Source of the DNA: Verrucomicrobiota bacterium
GTDB taxonomy: Bacteria; Verrucomicrobiota; Verrucomicrobiia; Opitutales; Opitutaceae
NCBI GenBank assembly: GCA_025363395.1
Contig: JANYDX010000137.1
Location: 1 to 34,618 of the forward strand
Reading direction: 5' to 3'
DNA length: 34,618 nucleotides
The position numbers and the translations under genes were made by a program. Positions 17,327 through 25,484 of the stretch are shown one piece after another. The notes below the pieces were generated by a model. That model did not search any database, had not been told where the DNA came from, and saw only the letters and a program-made list of their open reading frames with translations. Positions within the stretch are counted from its first letter, which is position 1. Every line of letters starts with the position of its first letter.

Positions 17327-18124
17327 ATGGACCAAAACTTTTCATCAACCCTGCATCCTTTTGCCACACTGGGTGCGAAAATAAAAAACCGCTCTCAGCG
17401 GATGGCCGCAAAGTTTTTGGGCCGGCGGCCTTTTCAGATGAAAAATGAACGGCCACTGATTTCCTTTACCTTCGACGATTTCCCCCGTTCGGCGCTGCAT
17501 ACCGCCGGGGCTATGTTGGAACAGCAGGGTGCTCGCGGAACCTACTACACATCGCTCGGCCTGATGGGCCAGACCGCACCCACCGGGGAAATGTTTCGCC
17601 GGGAAGATCTGTCAGACGCGCTCGCGCGTGGGCATGAACTCGGATGCCATACCTACGCTCACTGCCATTCCTACACCACCCCTTCCGCAGAATTTGAGCG
17701 TTCGTGTGTGGAAAACCGAGAGGCGATGCACCAACTTGAGCCTGGGGTTAAATTTCAGAGCCTGTCCTATCCAATCAGCTGGCCACGGGTGGACACGAAA
17801 CGCCGGTGCGGTCGTTATTTTTTAGGCTGCCGCGCAGGCGGCCAGACTTTCAACTCGGGGACCGTAGACTTAAACTATCTAAACGCGTTTTTCATTGAGC
17901 AAAGCCGTGACAACGCAGACGCGATCAAACGCATCATTGATGAAAATCAACGTGCGGGCGGCTGGTTGATTTTCGCCACCCACGATGTCTGCGCAAACCC
18001 AACCCGCTTTGGTTGCGAACCAGGGATGTTCGAAGACATCCTCCGCCATTCCGTTACCTCGGGGGCCAGTCTTCTTCCCGTGTCGGCCGCGCTGGCCGCA
18101 ATCGGTGTCGTACCGAAATTGTAG
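17327..18124 (+). CDS. Polysaccharide deacetylase (CE4/NodB family)
   Basis: I take ATG 17327 (MDQNFSSTLHP). The frame is open back to 17153, but that extension begins with TTG and has no family resemblance. The result is 265 residues. The NodB domain starts with LISFTFDDFPRS (D50 catalytic base, D51 metal) and continues with GCHTYAHCH, with H108 and H112 as metal ligands. A closing ATHDVC histidine motif lies near residue 220. CE4 enzymes hydrolyse N- or O-acetyl groups on polysaccharides. No clear signal peptide is visible, so action on lipid-linked precursors or an unusual export route is possible. It precedes an acyltransferase by 13 bp, suggesting acetyl groups are removed and others put on. 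Confidence 0.87.
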   Translation: MDQNFSSTLHPFATLGAKIKNRSQRMAAKFLGRRPFQMKNERPLISFTFDDFPRSALHTAGAMLEQQGARGTYYTSLGLMGQTAPTGEMFRREDLSDALARGHELGCHTYAHCHSYTTPSAEFERSCVENREAMHQLEPGVKFQSLSYPISWPRVDTKRRCGRYFLGCRAGGQTFNSGTVDLNYLNAFFIEQSRDNADAIKRIIDENQRAGGWLIFATHDVCANPTRFGCEPGMFEDILRHSVTSGASLLPVSAALAAIGVVPKL

Positions 18125-18137
18125 TCCCCCTTCCTCC

Positions 18138-19142
18138 GTGACCATTCCCAGCGTCTCGAAACCCAGAATCGAAGCCCTTGATTTGACCAAGGGAATTTTG
18201 GTCGTGCTGATGGTCGTCTATCACAGCTTAAACTACACGAGTGAATATTATTTGTCGTTCCGGTATTTGGCTTTCCTCCCGCCTTCGTTCATTTTTATCA
18301 CCGGTTATTTAATCTCGGCGGTTTATTTCACCCGGTATGACGGCCGCGGTGGACAGGTTCAGCAGCGCCTCCTGACCAGAGGGCTTAAATTATTGGTGCT
18401 TTTCACCGCGCTTAATATTCTGGCCCATCTCTTCCCCCGGCCGAATAGCACGGGTGAAATGGTGGACGTTTTCGGTTTTTTCGAGCACTGGCTCGATGTT
18501 TTTGTGAGGGGCTCGGGCCGAGTGGCCGTTTTTGAAGTTCTCCTTCCGATTTCCTATCTGCTTATGCTGGCGCCAGCGCTTATTTGGGCGGGACATCGCC
18601 AGCGCTTCTTTCTGCCTCTCGTGACTTTGGCCCTCGTCGCTTCCTGTCTCTTTCTTGACCGGCAGGGATATTCCTTGCCCAACCTCAATCTTTTGGGCGC
18701 CGGTGGCCTCGGGATGCTGGCGGGGCGGCTGCCCTCAAGCAGTTTGGGGGTGGTGAGCAAAAATGTGATCATCACTGCCGCAAACTATGGGTGCTATGTC
18801 TATCTCAGTGCCACCCTAGGCCAACCCTATTGGCTGCAGCTCATGGGAGCCACCATCGTGGTGGCCCTCATTTTTGGTCTTTGCGGCCGCTGCCCCTTGC
18901 CCGCCTCTTTGGGCGGCGGACTGATAAGACTCGGCCAATATTCCCTTGTCGCCTACATCGTACAAATTGGTTTTCTACAGCTCCTCGCTCACTTTGTCCA
19001 CCGGCCTGATTCATTCTCCGCCGGTTCCGCGCTGTTGTTTGGTGGCACCTTGGTCCTGACGATCATCAGCATTAGCTTTATCCACCGCGCCCGCGCCCGC
19101 TCGACCCGCGTGGAAAAACTGTACCGCGCCTTGTTTGCCTGA
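18138..19142 (+). CDS. Multi-pass membrane acyltransferase (OpgC / DUF1624-like)
   Basis: A GTG at 18138, 13 bp after the deacetylase stop, gives 334 residues starting MTIPSVSKPRIEALDLTKG. Longer in-frame starts would run deep into the deacetylase gene. The opening IEALDLTKGILVVLMVVYHS, with its histidine in the first membrane helix, is typical of OpgC/heparan-acetyltransferase/acyltransferase-3-like proteins. About ten hydrophobic helices follow. Such proteins move acyl groups such as acetyl or succinyl across the inner membrane onto periplasmic glycans. It directly precedes an MBOAT acyltransferase. Specific acyl donor unknown. Confidence 0.75.
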   Translation: MTIPSVSKPRIEALDLTKGILVVLMVVYHSLNYTSEYYLSFRYLAFLPPSFIFITGYLISAVYFTRYDGRGGQVQQRLLTRGLKLLVLFTALNILAHLFPRPNSTGEMVDVFGFFEHWLDVFVRGSGRVAVFEVLLPISYLLMLAPALIWAGHRQRFFLPLVTLALVASCLFLDRQGYSLPNLNLLGAGGLGMLAGRLPSSSLGVVSKNVIITAANYGCYVYLSATLGQPYWLQLMGATIVVALIFGLCGRCPLPASLGGGLIRLGQYSLVAYIVQIGFLQLLAHFVHRPDSFSAGSALLFGGTLVLTIISISFIHRARARSTRVEKLYRALFA

Positions 19143-19158
19143 GCTGAATCAGCGTCCC

Positions 19159-20601
19159 ATGCTTTTCAATTCACTCGAGTTCGCCCTGTTTTTTCCGACC
19201 GTATGTGCGCTGTATTTCGGGCTGCCGCTTCGCTGGCGCACGCCGCTTCTGTTGGTCGCGAGCTGCGGCTTCTACATGGCATTCGTGCCGGCTTACATCC
19301 TGATCCTGTTCGTCACGATCCTGATTGATTATTTCGCCGGCATTTATCTTGAGCGGATCACCGGCAAGGGCCGGCTCTTGTTGTTATGGGTGAGCATCAT
19401 CGCAACCTGTCTGGTCCTCTTTGTCTTCAAATATTTCTACTTCTTTACCCACGCGTTTGTGGATCTCGCCGGGTTCGCGGGATGGAAACTGACCGATCCC
19501 ACGCTGAAGATCCTTCTGCCTATCGGGCTGTCGTTTCACACCTTTCAAAGCCTGAGTTACGTCGTCGAGGTCTATCGCGGCAACCAGAAAGCCGAACGTG
19601 GTTTTGTGACCTACGCCACCTACGTCATGTTCTTTCCACAGCTGGTCGCCGGACCAATTGAGCGACCGCAAAACCTTTTGCACCAATTCCACGAGCGGCA
19701 TGATTTTAACTACGACAACATCACCGCCGGAACGAAGCGTATGGCGTGGGGCTTCTTCAAGAAGCTCGTGATTGCCGACCGGCTCGCCCTGTACGTAAAC
19801 GACGTCTATACCAGGCCCCAGGCTTTCAATGGACTGCAGCTGACCATTGCCACGGTCTTTTTTGCCTACCAGATTTATTGCGATTTTTCCGGTTACTCAG
19901 ACATCGCAATTGGCACCGCGCGCATTCTGGGCTTCAGGCTGATGGAAAATTTCCAAACGCCCTATTATTCGGCATCGGTTTCGGAGTTCTGGCGCCGATG
20001 GCATATTTCCCTTTCCACCTGGTTTCGCGATTATCTGTATTACCCGCTTGGGGGCAACCGGGTCCGCCGACCGCGCTGGATGATGAATATCTTAATTACC
20101 TTCGGGGTTAGCGGTCTCTGGCATGGAGCCAACTGGACGTATGTGGTGTGGGGTTTGCTGAATGGCGTTTACTTGATCTGCGGCGCCCTAACCGAGGGGA
20201 TTCGAAATCAATTTTTCGGACTGTTTGGGTTGAACACCAGCAGCCAATTCCGCCGGGGCCTCCGAGTCGCGACAACCTTTACCTTAATCTGTGCTGCTTG
20301 GGTGATCTTCCGGGCCAATCGCTTAAGTGATGCCGGCTATATCTTCACGCATTTCTGGCAAAATTGGAATTTCGGACAAATCCGAACCGAACAATTCTTG
20401 TTGCGCCAAATGCCGGTCGCTCTCGCCGGCATTCTCCTGCTGGAATTCGGCCATTGTCTCCAGCCACGTCTCCCTAGATTAGAGCGATACACCGCCAATG
20501 TGCCTACGAGTCTCCGCTGGATCTGCTATTCGGCCCTCTTGCTGAGCGTTGTCCTTTTCGGGGTATATCGCAAATCACAGTTCATCTATTTCCAGTTTTA
20601 A
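19159..20601 (+). CDS. MBOAT-family O-acyltransferase (AlgI-like)
   Basis: 480 residues from ATG 19159 (MLFNSLEFALFFP), the canonical AlgI/DltB-like start. A TTG start at 19135 is less likely. Multiple membrane helices surround the family motifs LPIGLSFHTFQSLSYVVEVYRG, VAGPIERP, YCDFSGYSDIAIG, FWRRWHISLSTWFRDYLYYPLGGNR and the active-site histidine in VSGLWHGANW (H322). AlgI brings an acetyl group through the inner membrane for O-acetylation of alginate by SGNH partners. Here the next gene, 6 bp downstream, encodes an SGNH-like protein, as in alg-type pairs. The EPS is therefore probably O-acetylated. Confidence 0.93.
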   Translation: MLFNSLEFALFFPTVCALYFGLPLRWRTPLLLVASCGFYMAFVPAYILILFVTILIDYFAGIYLERITGKGRLLLLWVSIIATCLVLFVFKYFYFFTHAFVDLAGFAGWKLTDPTLKILLPIGLSFHTFQSLSYVVEVYRGNQKAERGFVTYATYVMFFPQLVAGPIERPQNLLHQFHERHDFNYDNITAGTKRMAWGFFKKLVIADRLALYVNDVYTRPQAFNGLQLTIATVFFAYQIYCDFSGYSDIAIGTARILGFRLMENFQTPYYSASVSEFWRRWHISLSTWFRDYLYYPLGGNRVRRPRWMMNILITFGVSGLWHGANWTYVVWGLLNGVYLICGALTEGIRNQFFGLFGLNTSSQFRRGLRVATTFTLICAAWVIFRANRLSDAGYIFTHFWQNWNFGQIRTEQFLLRQMPVALAGILLLEFGHCLQPRLPRLERYTANVPTSLRWICYSALLLSVVLFGVYRKSQFIYFQF

Positions 20602-20607
20602 ACCCAA

Positions 20608-21585
20608 GTGACAGAACCGGTCCCTATTTCCACCCGACAAGGCTTGGCCCGAATCATCGCATTCGTTGGTTTGTTCACCGCGGTCTCATTCGCGACAGAC
20701 TGGGCGGTGAATCATGGACTGCGCAACATCAGCCAGTCGGACTATGGAGTTTCGAACCGTCTGATGACGGGACGCGCGAACGCGGAGATCGTAATCAGCG
20801 GCTCCTCCCGTGCTTTAACCCACTTTGACTCTCGCATCATCCAATCAATCACTGGCCGTACCACCTTCAACATTGGGCGGAACGGGTCACAGACTGATAT
20901 GCAAGTGGCGTTCCTGAAAACCTATCTGCGCCACAACGCCAAACCAAAGCTCGTGGTGCATAATCTGGATCTATTTTCTTTTGTGACCTCCCGGGAAATT
21001 TACGACCCGGCCCAATACCTTCCGTATATCAACGAAGAGGCGATCTACACCGCCGTTCGCCGGATCTATCCGGATGCATGGAAATGGAAATACCTGCCGC
21101 TTTATGGATACCTGGTCGAAGACATGCGCTTCACTTGGATTAGGGGTCTCGCGGGACTCGTCGGCATCCAACCGGAGGAAGATCATTTTCAAGGTTACCT
21201 GCCACGCTATTCACGATGGACGGGGGATTTTGAAAGATACAAGCGAGACAATCCCGCTGGAGTGAAGTTCGAAATCGAGCCACAAGGAGTACGCGATCTT
21301 CGCGAGATTGCCGAGGTCTGTCGCAGTCAGGGTATTCCCCTCCTGTTTGTTTATACACCGGAATACTACGAAATCCAGCAGTTGGAGTCGAATCGGTTGG
21401 AGGTCTTTGGCAAATTCCATGAAATCTGCCACGAATTTCAAGTTCCGCTCTGGGATTATAGCGAGTCTCCGATCTCCAAAGATCGTTCGAATTTCTACAA
21501 TTCCCAACACCTGAATGCCGAGGGGGCTAACGCATTCTCCATTGATGTCGCGCATAGACTCGCTCAGAGCAGCTTTCTGAAATAA
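20608..21585 (+). CDS. SGNH-like / AlgX-AlgJ-type partner of the MBOAT acyltransferase
   Basis: 325 residues from GTG 20608, 6 bp after the MBOAT stop. One N-terminal membrane helix (about 12-30, LARIIAFVGLFTAVSFATDW) leaves the rest in the periplasm. Block I is IVISGSSRALTHFD, with the candidate nucleophile S66. The closing block is FYNSQHLNAEGANAFS, with H301. The usual acid three residues before that histidine is asparagine here (N298). In AlgJ/AlgX and DUF1574-type proteins the SGNH domain completes acetyl transfer to the polysaccharide. Loss of the acid could reduce catalysis, or another residue could serve. Confidence 0.8.
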   Translation: MTEPVPISTRQGLARIIAFVGLFTAVSFATDWAVNHGLRNISQSDYGVSNRLMTGRANAEIVISGSSRALTHFDSRIIQSITGRTTFNIGRNGSQTDMQVAFLKTYLRHNAKPKLVVHNLDLFSFVTSREIYDPAQYLPYINEEAIYTAVRRIYPDAWKWKYLPLYGYLVEDMRFTWIRGLAGLVGIQPEEDHFQGYLPRYSRWTGDFERYKRDNPAGVKFEIEPQGVRDLREIAEVCRSQGIPLLFVYTPEYYEIQQLESNRLEVFGKFHEICHEFQVPLWDYSESPISKDRSNFYNSQHLNAEGANAFSIDVAHRLAQSSFLK

Positions 21586-21616
21586 TTTGAGGGAATCACT
21601 GTTAAATCCCTCCGGA

Positions 21617-21641
21617 AGGGGACCGTCACCGACGGTCCTCT
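21617..21641 (+). terminator. Inverted repeat, possible terminator hairpin without T-tract
   Basis: An 8-bp perfect stem, GGACCGTC (21620-21627) and GACGGTCC (21631-21638), encloses the 3-nt loop ACC. It extends by about three more pairs including one G-T. It lies 32 bp after the SGNH stop, in the 275-bp gap before the beta-helix gene. No run of Ts follows, so it may be a Rho-assisted terminator, an mRNA-end stabiliser or a small repeat. Confidence 0.45.
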
Positions 21642-21860
21642 GAATTCTGCAAGAAGAGTGAGATTCACAAATTATTTGATGCACAATACGCGAACGAGCG
21701 GGTCGCATCGGGATGATCAGTCTCAGCCAGACGGCCTCTTACCCTCAGCTCCGGCTCGCACGTCGCGATCCAACTCGATCGCAGGCCGCATCAAATTTGC
21801 GTCAATAAGCGACTGCAGGTGAAAAATGCGTTGAGACGACCGATATCATAGCAACCAAAT

Positions 21861-23600
21861 ATGACCATGAAGATCTTCAGATTCGCCACCGCAACACTGG
21901 TGGCCTCCTTTACGCTCGTTGTTTCACACGCTGTATTGATTCCAGCCGCCCGGCTGTTTAACTGGCAGGCCGGAGTTAATGTCGGCGTCCCCGGCGGCAT
22001 ACCCACCAACCGGACGACGACCATCAATGTGACGACCGCTCCCTATAATGCAGATTCGTCGGGCGCAACGGACGCTTCCGACGCGATCACCCGTGCAATC
22101 AATGCGGCGGGGGCGGGCACGATTGTTTATTTGCCCGCTGGTACTTACCGACTGAATAATCCCATCGATTTAGGGTTTAAGTCCAATATCACGCTGCGCG
22201 GAGCCGGGCCGGCCCAAACTATTCTCGATGTTCGTATCGCAAATGGCAGCTTCGCAATTAACCTCGGGGGAGATACCCAATGGCCTCACAACTATGGCGT
22301 TGGCGGTACGGCGATCACCGGCGGTCTTACCCAAGGCAGTACCATGATCACGGTCAGCGATCCAAGCCTTTTTGCCGTTGGCGACGTCGCCATCTTGACT
22401 GAGGACAACGATTCAACCCTGCCCGTGGTGAGCGTAAGCGCATTTCCACGTGACCGCGGACAAATGAGTCGGGTCGTCGGGAAAAGCGGGTCCAACCTCA
22501 CGCTTTCGCCCGCTCTTTTTTGGTCCTTTGGTTCGACCCGAAGCCCCAAAGCACATAAACTGTTAAGCAAAACGTCCAACGTCGGCATTGAAGATCTCGC
22601 CCTGAACCTGACCAATAGCCCAGTATCTTTCGCCATTTGGTTACAACAGGCCGACCGGTGCTGGGTGAAAAACGTCAATATTTCCCAGCAGTCCAACTAT
22701 GGCATCTACCTTACCTATGCTTTTGAATCCGAAATCCGCCACTGTGATATTCGTGATCGCAAGGCAGGGGGCAGCAATGGCGCAAGCATCTTGGTCGAGA
22801 GGACCACCGCGGCCCTGATGGAGGATAATATCTTGGTGAGAAGCTTCCCCCACTTGGAGGTAAATTTCATGTCGAGCGGCAACGTATTTGCCTACAATCT
22901 TTGCGACGACAGCTCCATTTACGGAATGATCGGAGGATCCATCGATTCGAATCACGGCCCCCACAACTGTTTCAACCTGTATGAGGGAAATGTTGCGCCG
23001 AATGTACAATGCGACGGGTATTTTGGCAGTACCTCGGACGATACCATCTTTCGAAATTGGTTACATGGAACCTCGCCTACCGCGGCTAACCGGCAGCCCA
23101 TTCTGTTACAACGCTTCACGCGAAATTATTCAGTAGTCGGAAATATTTTGGGGAAAACCGGTCAAATCTATCCCGGACTCTACAGCATTGGTCTTCCGAA
23201 CATGGGTAACAGTGGTTCCGCCGGGATGGTTCAGCTGAGCACGGGAACTACTTGGGCAGATTGGGGCGCGGCTCCGGGACCGAATGGATTTCAGGAACTC
23301 GACAAAGATGTTCAGGCCACCACGGTATTCAAAGCCAATTACAACGCCGTGAGCTCCAGCATACCCTCTGGGGAGGCACTCGGCGGCGACACGCTGCCAA
23401 ATTCACTTTACCGTTCCAGCAAGCCCGGTTGGTTTGGAAATCTGGCTTGGCCGGCTTTTGATCCATTCAGCCCAAACCAGAACCTCCAAGCGATCCCAGC
23501 GGGTTATCGCTACGTGACAGGGACTGAAGCACCTGGTCAAGTCACTCCTCCTCCCCCGAGCGTGGTACCTCCGACCAACGCTGTGCTTTCGATTCAGTAA
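21861..23600 (+). CDS. Secreted right-handed beta-helix protein, probable polysaccharide lyase/hydrolase (pectate lyase-like)
   Basis: 579 residues. An N-terminal signal peptide is clear (MKIFRFATATLVASFTLVV, cleavage near residue 30). The following TAPYNADSSGATDASDAITRAINAAG and IVYLPAGTYRLNNPIDL are the hallmark of pectate-lyase-3/GH55-like beta-helices. Many short parallel-strand repeats follow (NITLRGAG, VGIEDLALNLTN, CWVKNVNIS, SEIRHCDIRD). The product could trim or depolymerise the exported EPS. The chain ends abruptly after a proline-rich linker (TPPPPSVVPP plus eight residues), where a further domain or sorting signal would be expected. ATG 21861 and 21867 are both possible starts. 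Confidence 0.85.
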   Translation: MTMKIFRFATATLVASFTLVVSHAVLIPAARLFNWQAGVNVGVPGGIPTNRTTTINVTTAPYNADSSGATDASDAITRAINAAGAGTIVYLPAGTYRLNNPIDLGFKSNITLRGAGPAQTILDVRIANGSFAINLGGDTQWPHNYGVGGTAITGGLTQGSTMITVSDPSLFAVGDVAILTEDNDSTLPVVSVSAFPRDRGQMSRVVGKSGSNLTLSPALFWSFGSTRSPKAHKLLSKTSNVGIEDLALNLTNSPVSFAIWLQQADRCWVKNVNISQQSNYGIYLTYAFESEIRHCDIRDRKAGGSNGASILVERTTAALMEDNILVRSFPHLEVNFMSSGNVFAYNLCDDSSIYGMIGGSIDSNHGPHNCFNLYEGNVAPNVQCDGYFGSTSDDTIFRNWLHGTSPTAANRQPILLQRFTRNYSVVGNILGKTGQIYPGLYSIGLPNMGNSGSAGMVQLSTGTTWADWGAAPGPNGFQELDKDVQATTVFKANYNAVSSSIPSGEALGGDTLPNSLYRSSKPGWFGNLAWPAFDPFSPNQNLQAIPAGYRYVTGTEAPGQVTPPPPSVVPPTNAVLSIQ

Positions 23601-23934
23601 TCGGCGAAATTCTCCCAAACGGAGCCAATCCGTTTGGGATCGTCTCGAACGAAAGCATGTGGCGGGCAAACCGCCCGCGCGTTTCCTTCAGTTAACGCGC
23701 TATGCATCGGCCGGCGGGGCCTAAAATCGCCCAGGCGCTCGGGTAAACCGCGAGGGAAAATGTGTTGGTGCCCAAGGCAGCTCCCGCCTACGGGACGGGC
23801 CGCAAATGGAATCCACTTTCGTCCCACATAACCGGAAATACGTCAGCGTATCCCGGAAATTTTCCAGCTTAGCGTTGTAATTCGCGGCTGTAAATATTGC
23901 ACTGGCCATCCCCTTCCCGATTCAATCAAGCCCA
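23601..23934. repeat. 334-bp intergenic region with several inverted repeats; no gene seen
   Basis: The region holds a perfect 10-bp stem, TCCCAAACGG (23613-23622) with CCGTTTGGGA (23630-23639), loop 7 nt. Next come GCGGGC/GCCCGC (23662-23678) and the overlapping GCGCGTT/AACGCGC (23677-23683 with 23694-23700). A short imperfect ATACG/CGTAT hairpin lies near 23840. The first stem could end beta-helix transcription, though no T-run follows. The set of palindromes looks more like a dispersed intergenic element. An open frame through it on the plus strand (continuing the beta-helix frame to 23831) has low-complexity, Arg/Pro-rich composition and no start worth calling. No convincing promoter for the flippase gene was found. 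Confidence 0.45.
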
Positions 23935-25458
23935 ATGGCCGACGATCCCCACCAACAAAAGCATTTTTCGACGGCCCATTTGTTGACGAATCTGAGGGGC
24001 AGGACGATTTCCAGCGGGGTAATCACCCTCATATCACAGGGGATGCAGTTCTCGCTGATTATGGTCTCGACCATGGTCATGGCACGCCTCCTCGTTCCTG
24101 CCGATTTCGGTCTGCTCGCCATGGCCATGACCGCCATGGGATTTTTGCGGGTGTTTAAAGATGCGGGGCTTTCGACTGCGACCGTGCAGCGGGATGAAAT
24201 AACACATGCCCAAGTCTCCAACCTTTTTTGGATAAATGTCGCGCTGAGTGGCGTGAGTAGCGTGGTCCTCGCCGCCTGCGCGCCGGTGATCGCCTGGTTC
24301 TATCATGAGCCGCGCCTGATTGAAATTACCGTGGTCATGTCCGCCAGCTTTCTGCTCACCGGACTGGGCGTGCAACACCTGGCCCTCTTGAATCGCCAGA
24401 TGCGGTTCAAAGCTATTGCCGTGATTCAGATCGGATCCCAGGTAATCAGCGTGATTGTGGGCATCGTGATGGCTTGGTTTAATTACGGTTATTGGTCGCT
24501 CGTCTGGTTCCAGCTCTCCCAACCTCTCGCCGCACTTTTACTTACCTGGTGGGTTTCCAGCTGGCGGCCACAGCTTCCCCAGCGCAACACGGGGGTGCGA
24601 TCAATGCTCCAATTCGGAGTGAACTTAACCGTCACGAGTTTTATCTACTCGATCGCGGCGGGAACCGACAGTCTGTTGATCGGCAAATATTACGGCGCTG
24701 GTCCGGTCGGTCTTTACTCCAGGGCAGGCGCGTTGCTCCGGAGACCGTTGGACCAGTTTCTGACCCCCATCAATGCCGTTTTTCTTCCCGTATTGTCGCG
24801 CATTCAATCCGAACCCGAGCGATACCGCCGCACGTTTTCCCAAGTCTACGAAGCAATTGTTCTCGGCTGTTCCCTTTTCACCGGCCTTTTCCTGGCTCTA
24901 TCCGTTCCAGTGACGCTTGTCCTCCTCGGCCCAAAGTGGAGGGATGCCGCGGCCATCTTTGGAGCGTTCAGTCTTTCCGCGGTTTATATTCCACTGACCC
25001 ACGTCTGCGGGTGGCTGTTTGAAAGCCAGGGGCGGGGCAAGGATGCGCTCGTGACAAGTCTGGTTAGCACAGTGCTGGGTTTGGGCGCCATTGTGGTCGG
25101 TCTGCCGTACGGGGCAGTTGGCGTCGCCGTTTCAGTCTCAATTTCCGGCATTCTCATTCAACTGCCTCTTTTCTTTTATATGGTCGGCCGCTCGGGTCCA
25201 GTCAGCGCCTTCGCCCTCTGGGCCGGCTTTCTGCGTCATTTGCCGATCTTTGGCGCTGCTTACGTGGCAACTGCAGGATTACAGACCTTGGTTCCCAGCC
25301 GATCCTCGCTGCAGCAATTGCTGATCTGCTCAAGCGGGGGGTTGGTGGCCGCAGTTATCGTAATCCTCCTTTATCCTCCTTCGCGGCGCACTGCGTTCGG
25401 TCTGGTCAAAATCGGCCGGGAGTTTCTCGGCCGGAGGAAAAATAGTGCCGCAATCTGA
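23935..25458 (+). CDS. Wzx-like polysaccharide flippase (MOP superfamily, PST family)
   Basis: 507 residues with about 12-14 hydrophobic helices. Typical PST/MOP features include GVITLISQGMQFSLIMVSTMVMARLLVPADFGLLAMAMTAMG at the start, the AGLSTATVQRDEITHAQVSNLFWIN segment, and the YYGAGPVGLYSRAGALLRRPLDQ and PINAVFLPVLSRIQ motifs. These proteins flip undecaprenyl-pyrophosphate-linked repeat units across the inner membrane. It follows the 334-bp intergenic region and is 26 bp before a GT4 gene, so it may begin a new transcription unit. It pairs functionally with the polymerase at 14907. Confidence 0.93.
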   Translation: MADDPHQQKHFSTAHLLTNLRGRTISSGVITLISQGMQFSLIMVSTMVMARLLVPADFGLLAMAMTAMGFLRVFKDAGLSTATVQRDEITHAQVSNLFWINVALSGVSSVVLAACAPVIAWFYHEPRLIEITVVMSASFLLTGLGVQHLALLNRQMRFKAIAVIQIGSQVISVIVGIVMAWFNYGYWSLVWFQLSQPLAALLLTWWVSSWRPQLPQRNTGVRSMLQFGVNLTVTSFIYSIAAGTDSLLIGKYYGAGPVGLYSRAGALLRRPLDQFLTPINAVFLPVLSRIQSEPERYRRTFSQVYEAIVLGCSLFTGLFLALSVPVTLVLLGPKWRDAAAIFGAFSLSAVYIPLTHVCGWLFESQGRGKDALVTSLVSTVLGLGAIVVGLPYGAVGVAVSVSISGILIQLPLFFYMVGRSGPVSAFALWAGFLRHLPIFGAAYVATAGLQTLVPSRSSLQQLLICSSGGLVAAVIVILLYPPSRRTAFGLVKIGREFLGRRKNSAAI

Positions 25459-25484
25459 GTTTCCAGTCGTTTTCTCGCTCCCTC

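Noticed and set aside
23601-23831. Continuation of the beta-helix frame beyond its stop codon as a lost domain
   Set aside because: The translated sequence is Arg/Pro/Gly-rich without domain or CTERM features. It looks like GC-driven open frame across palindromic repeats.
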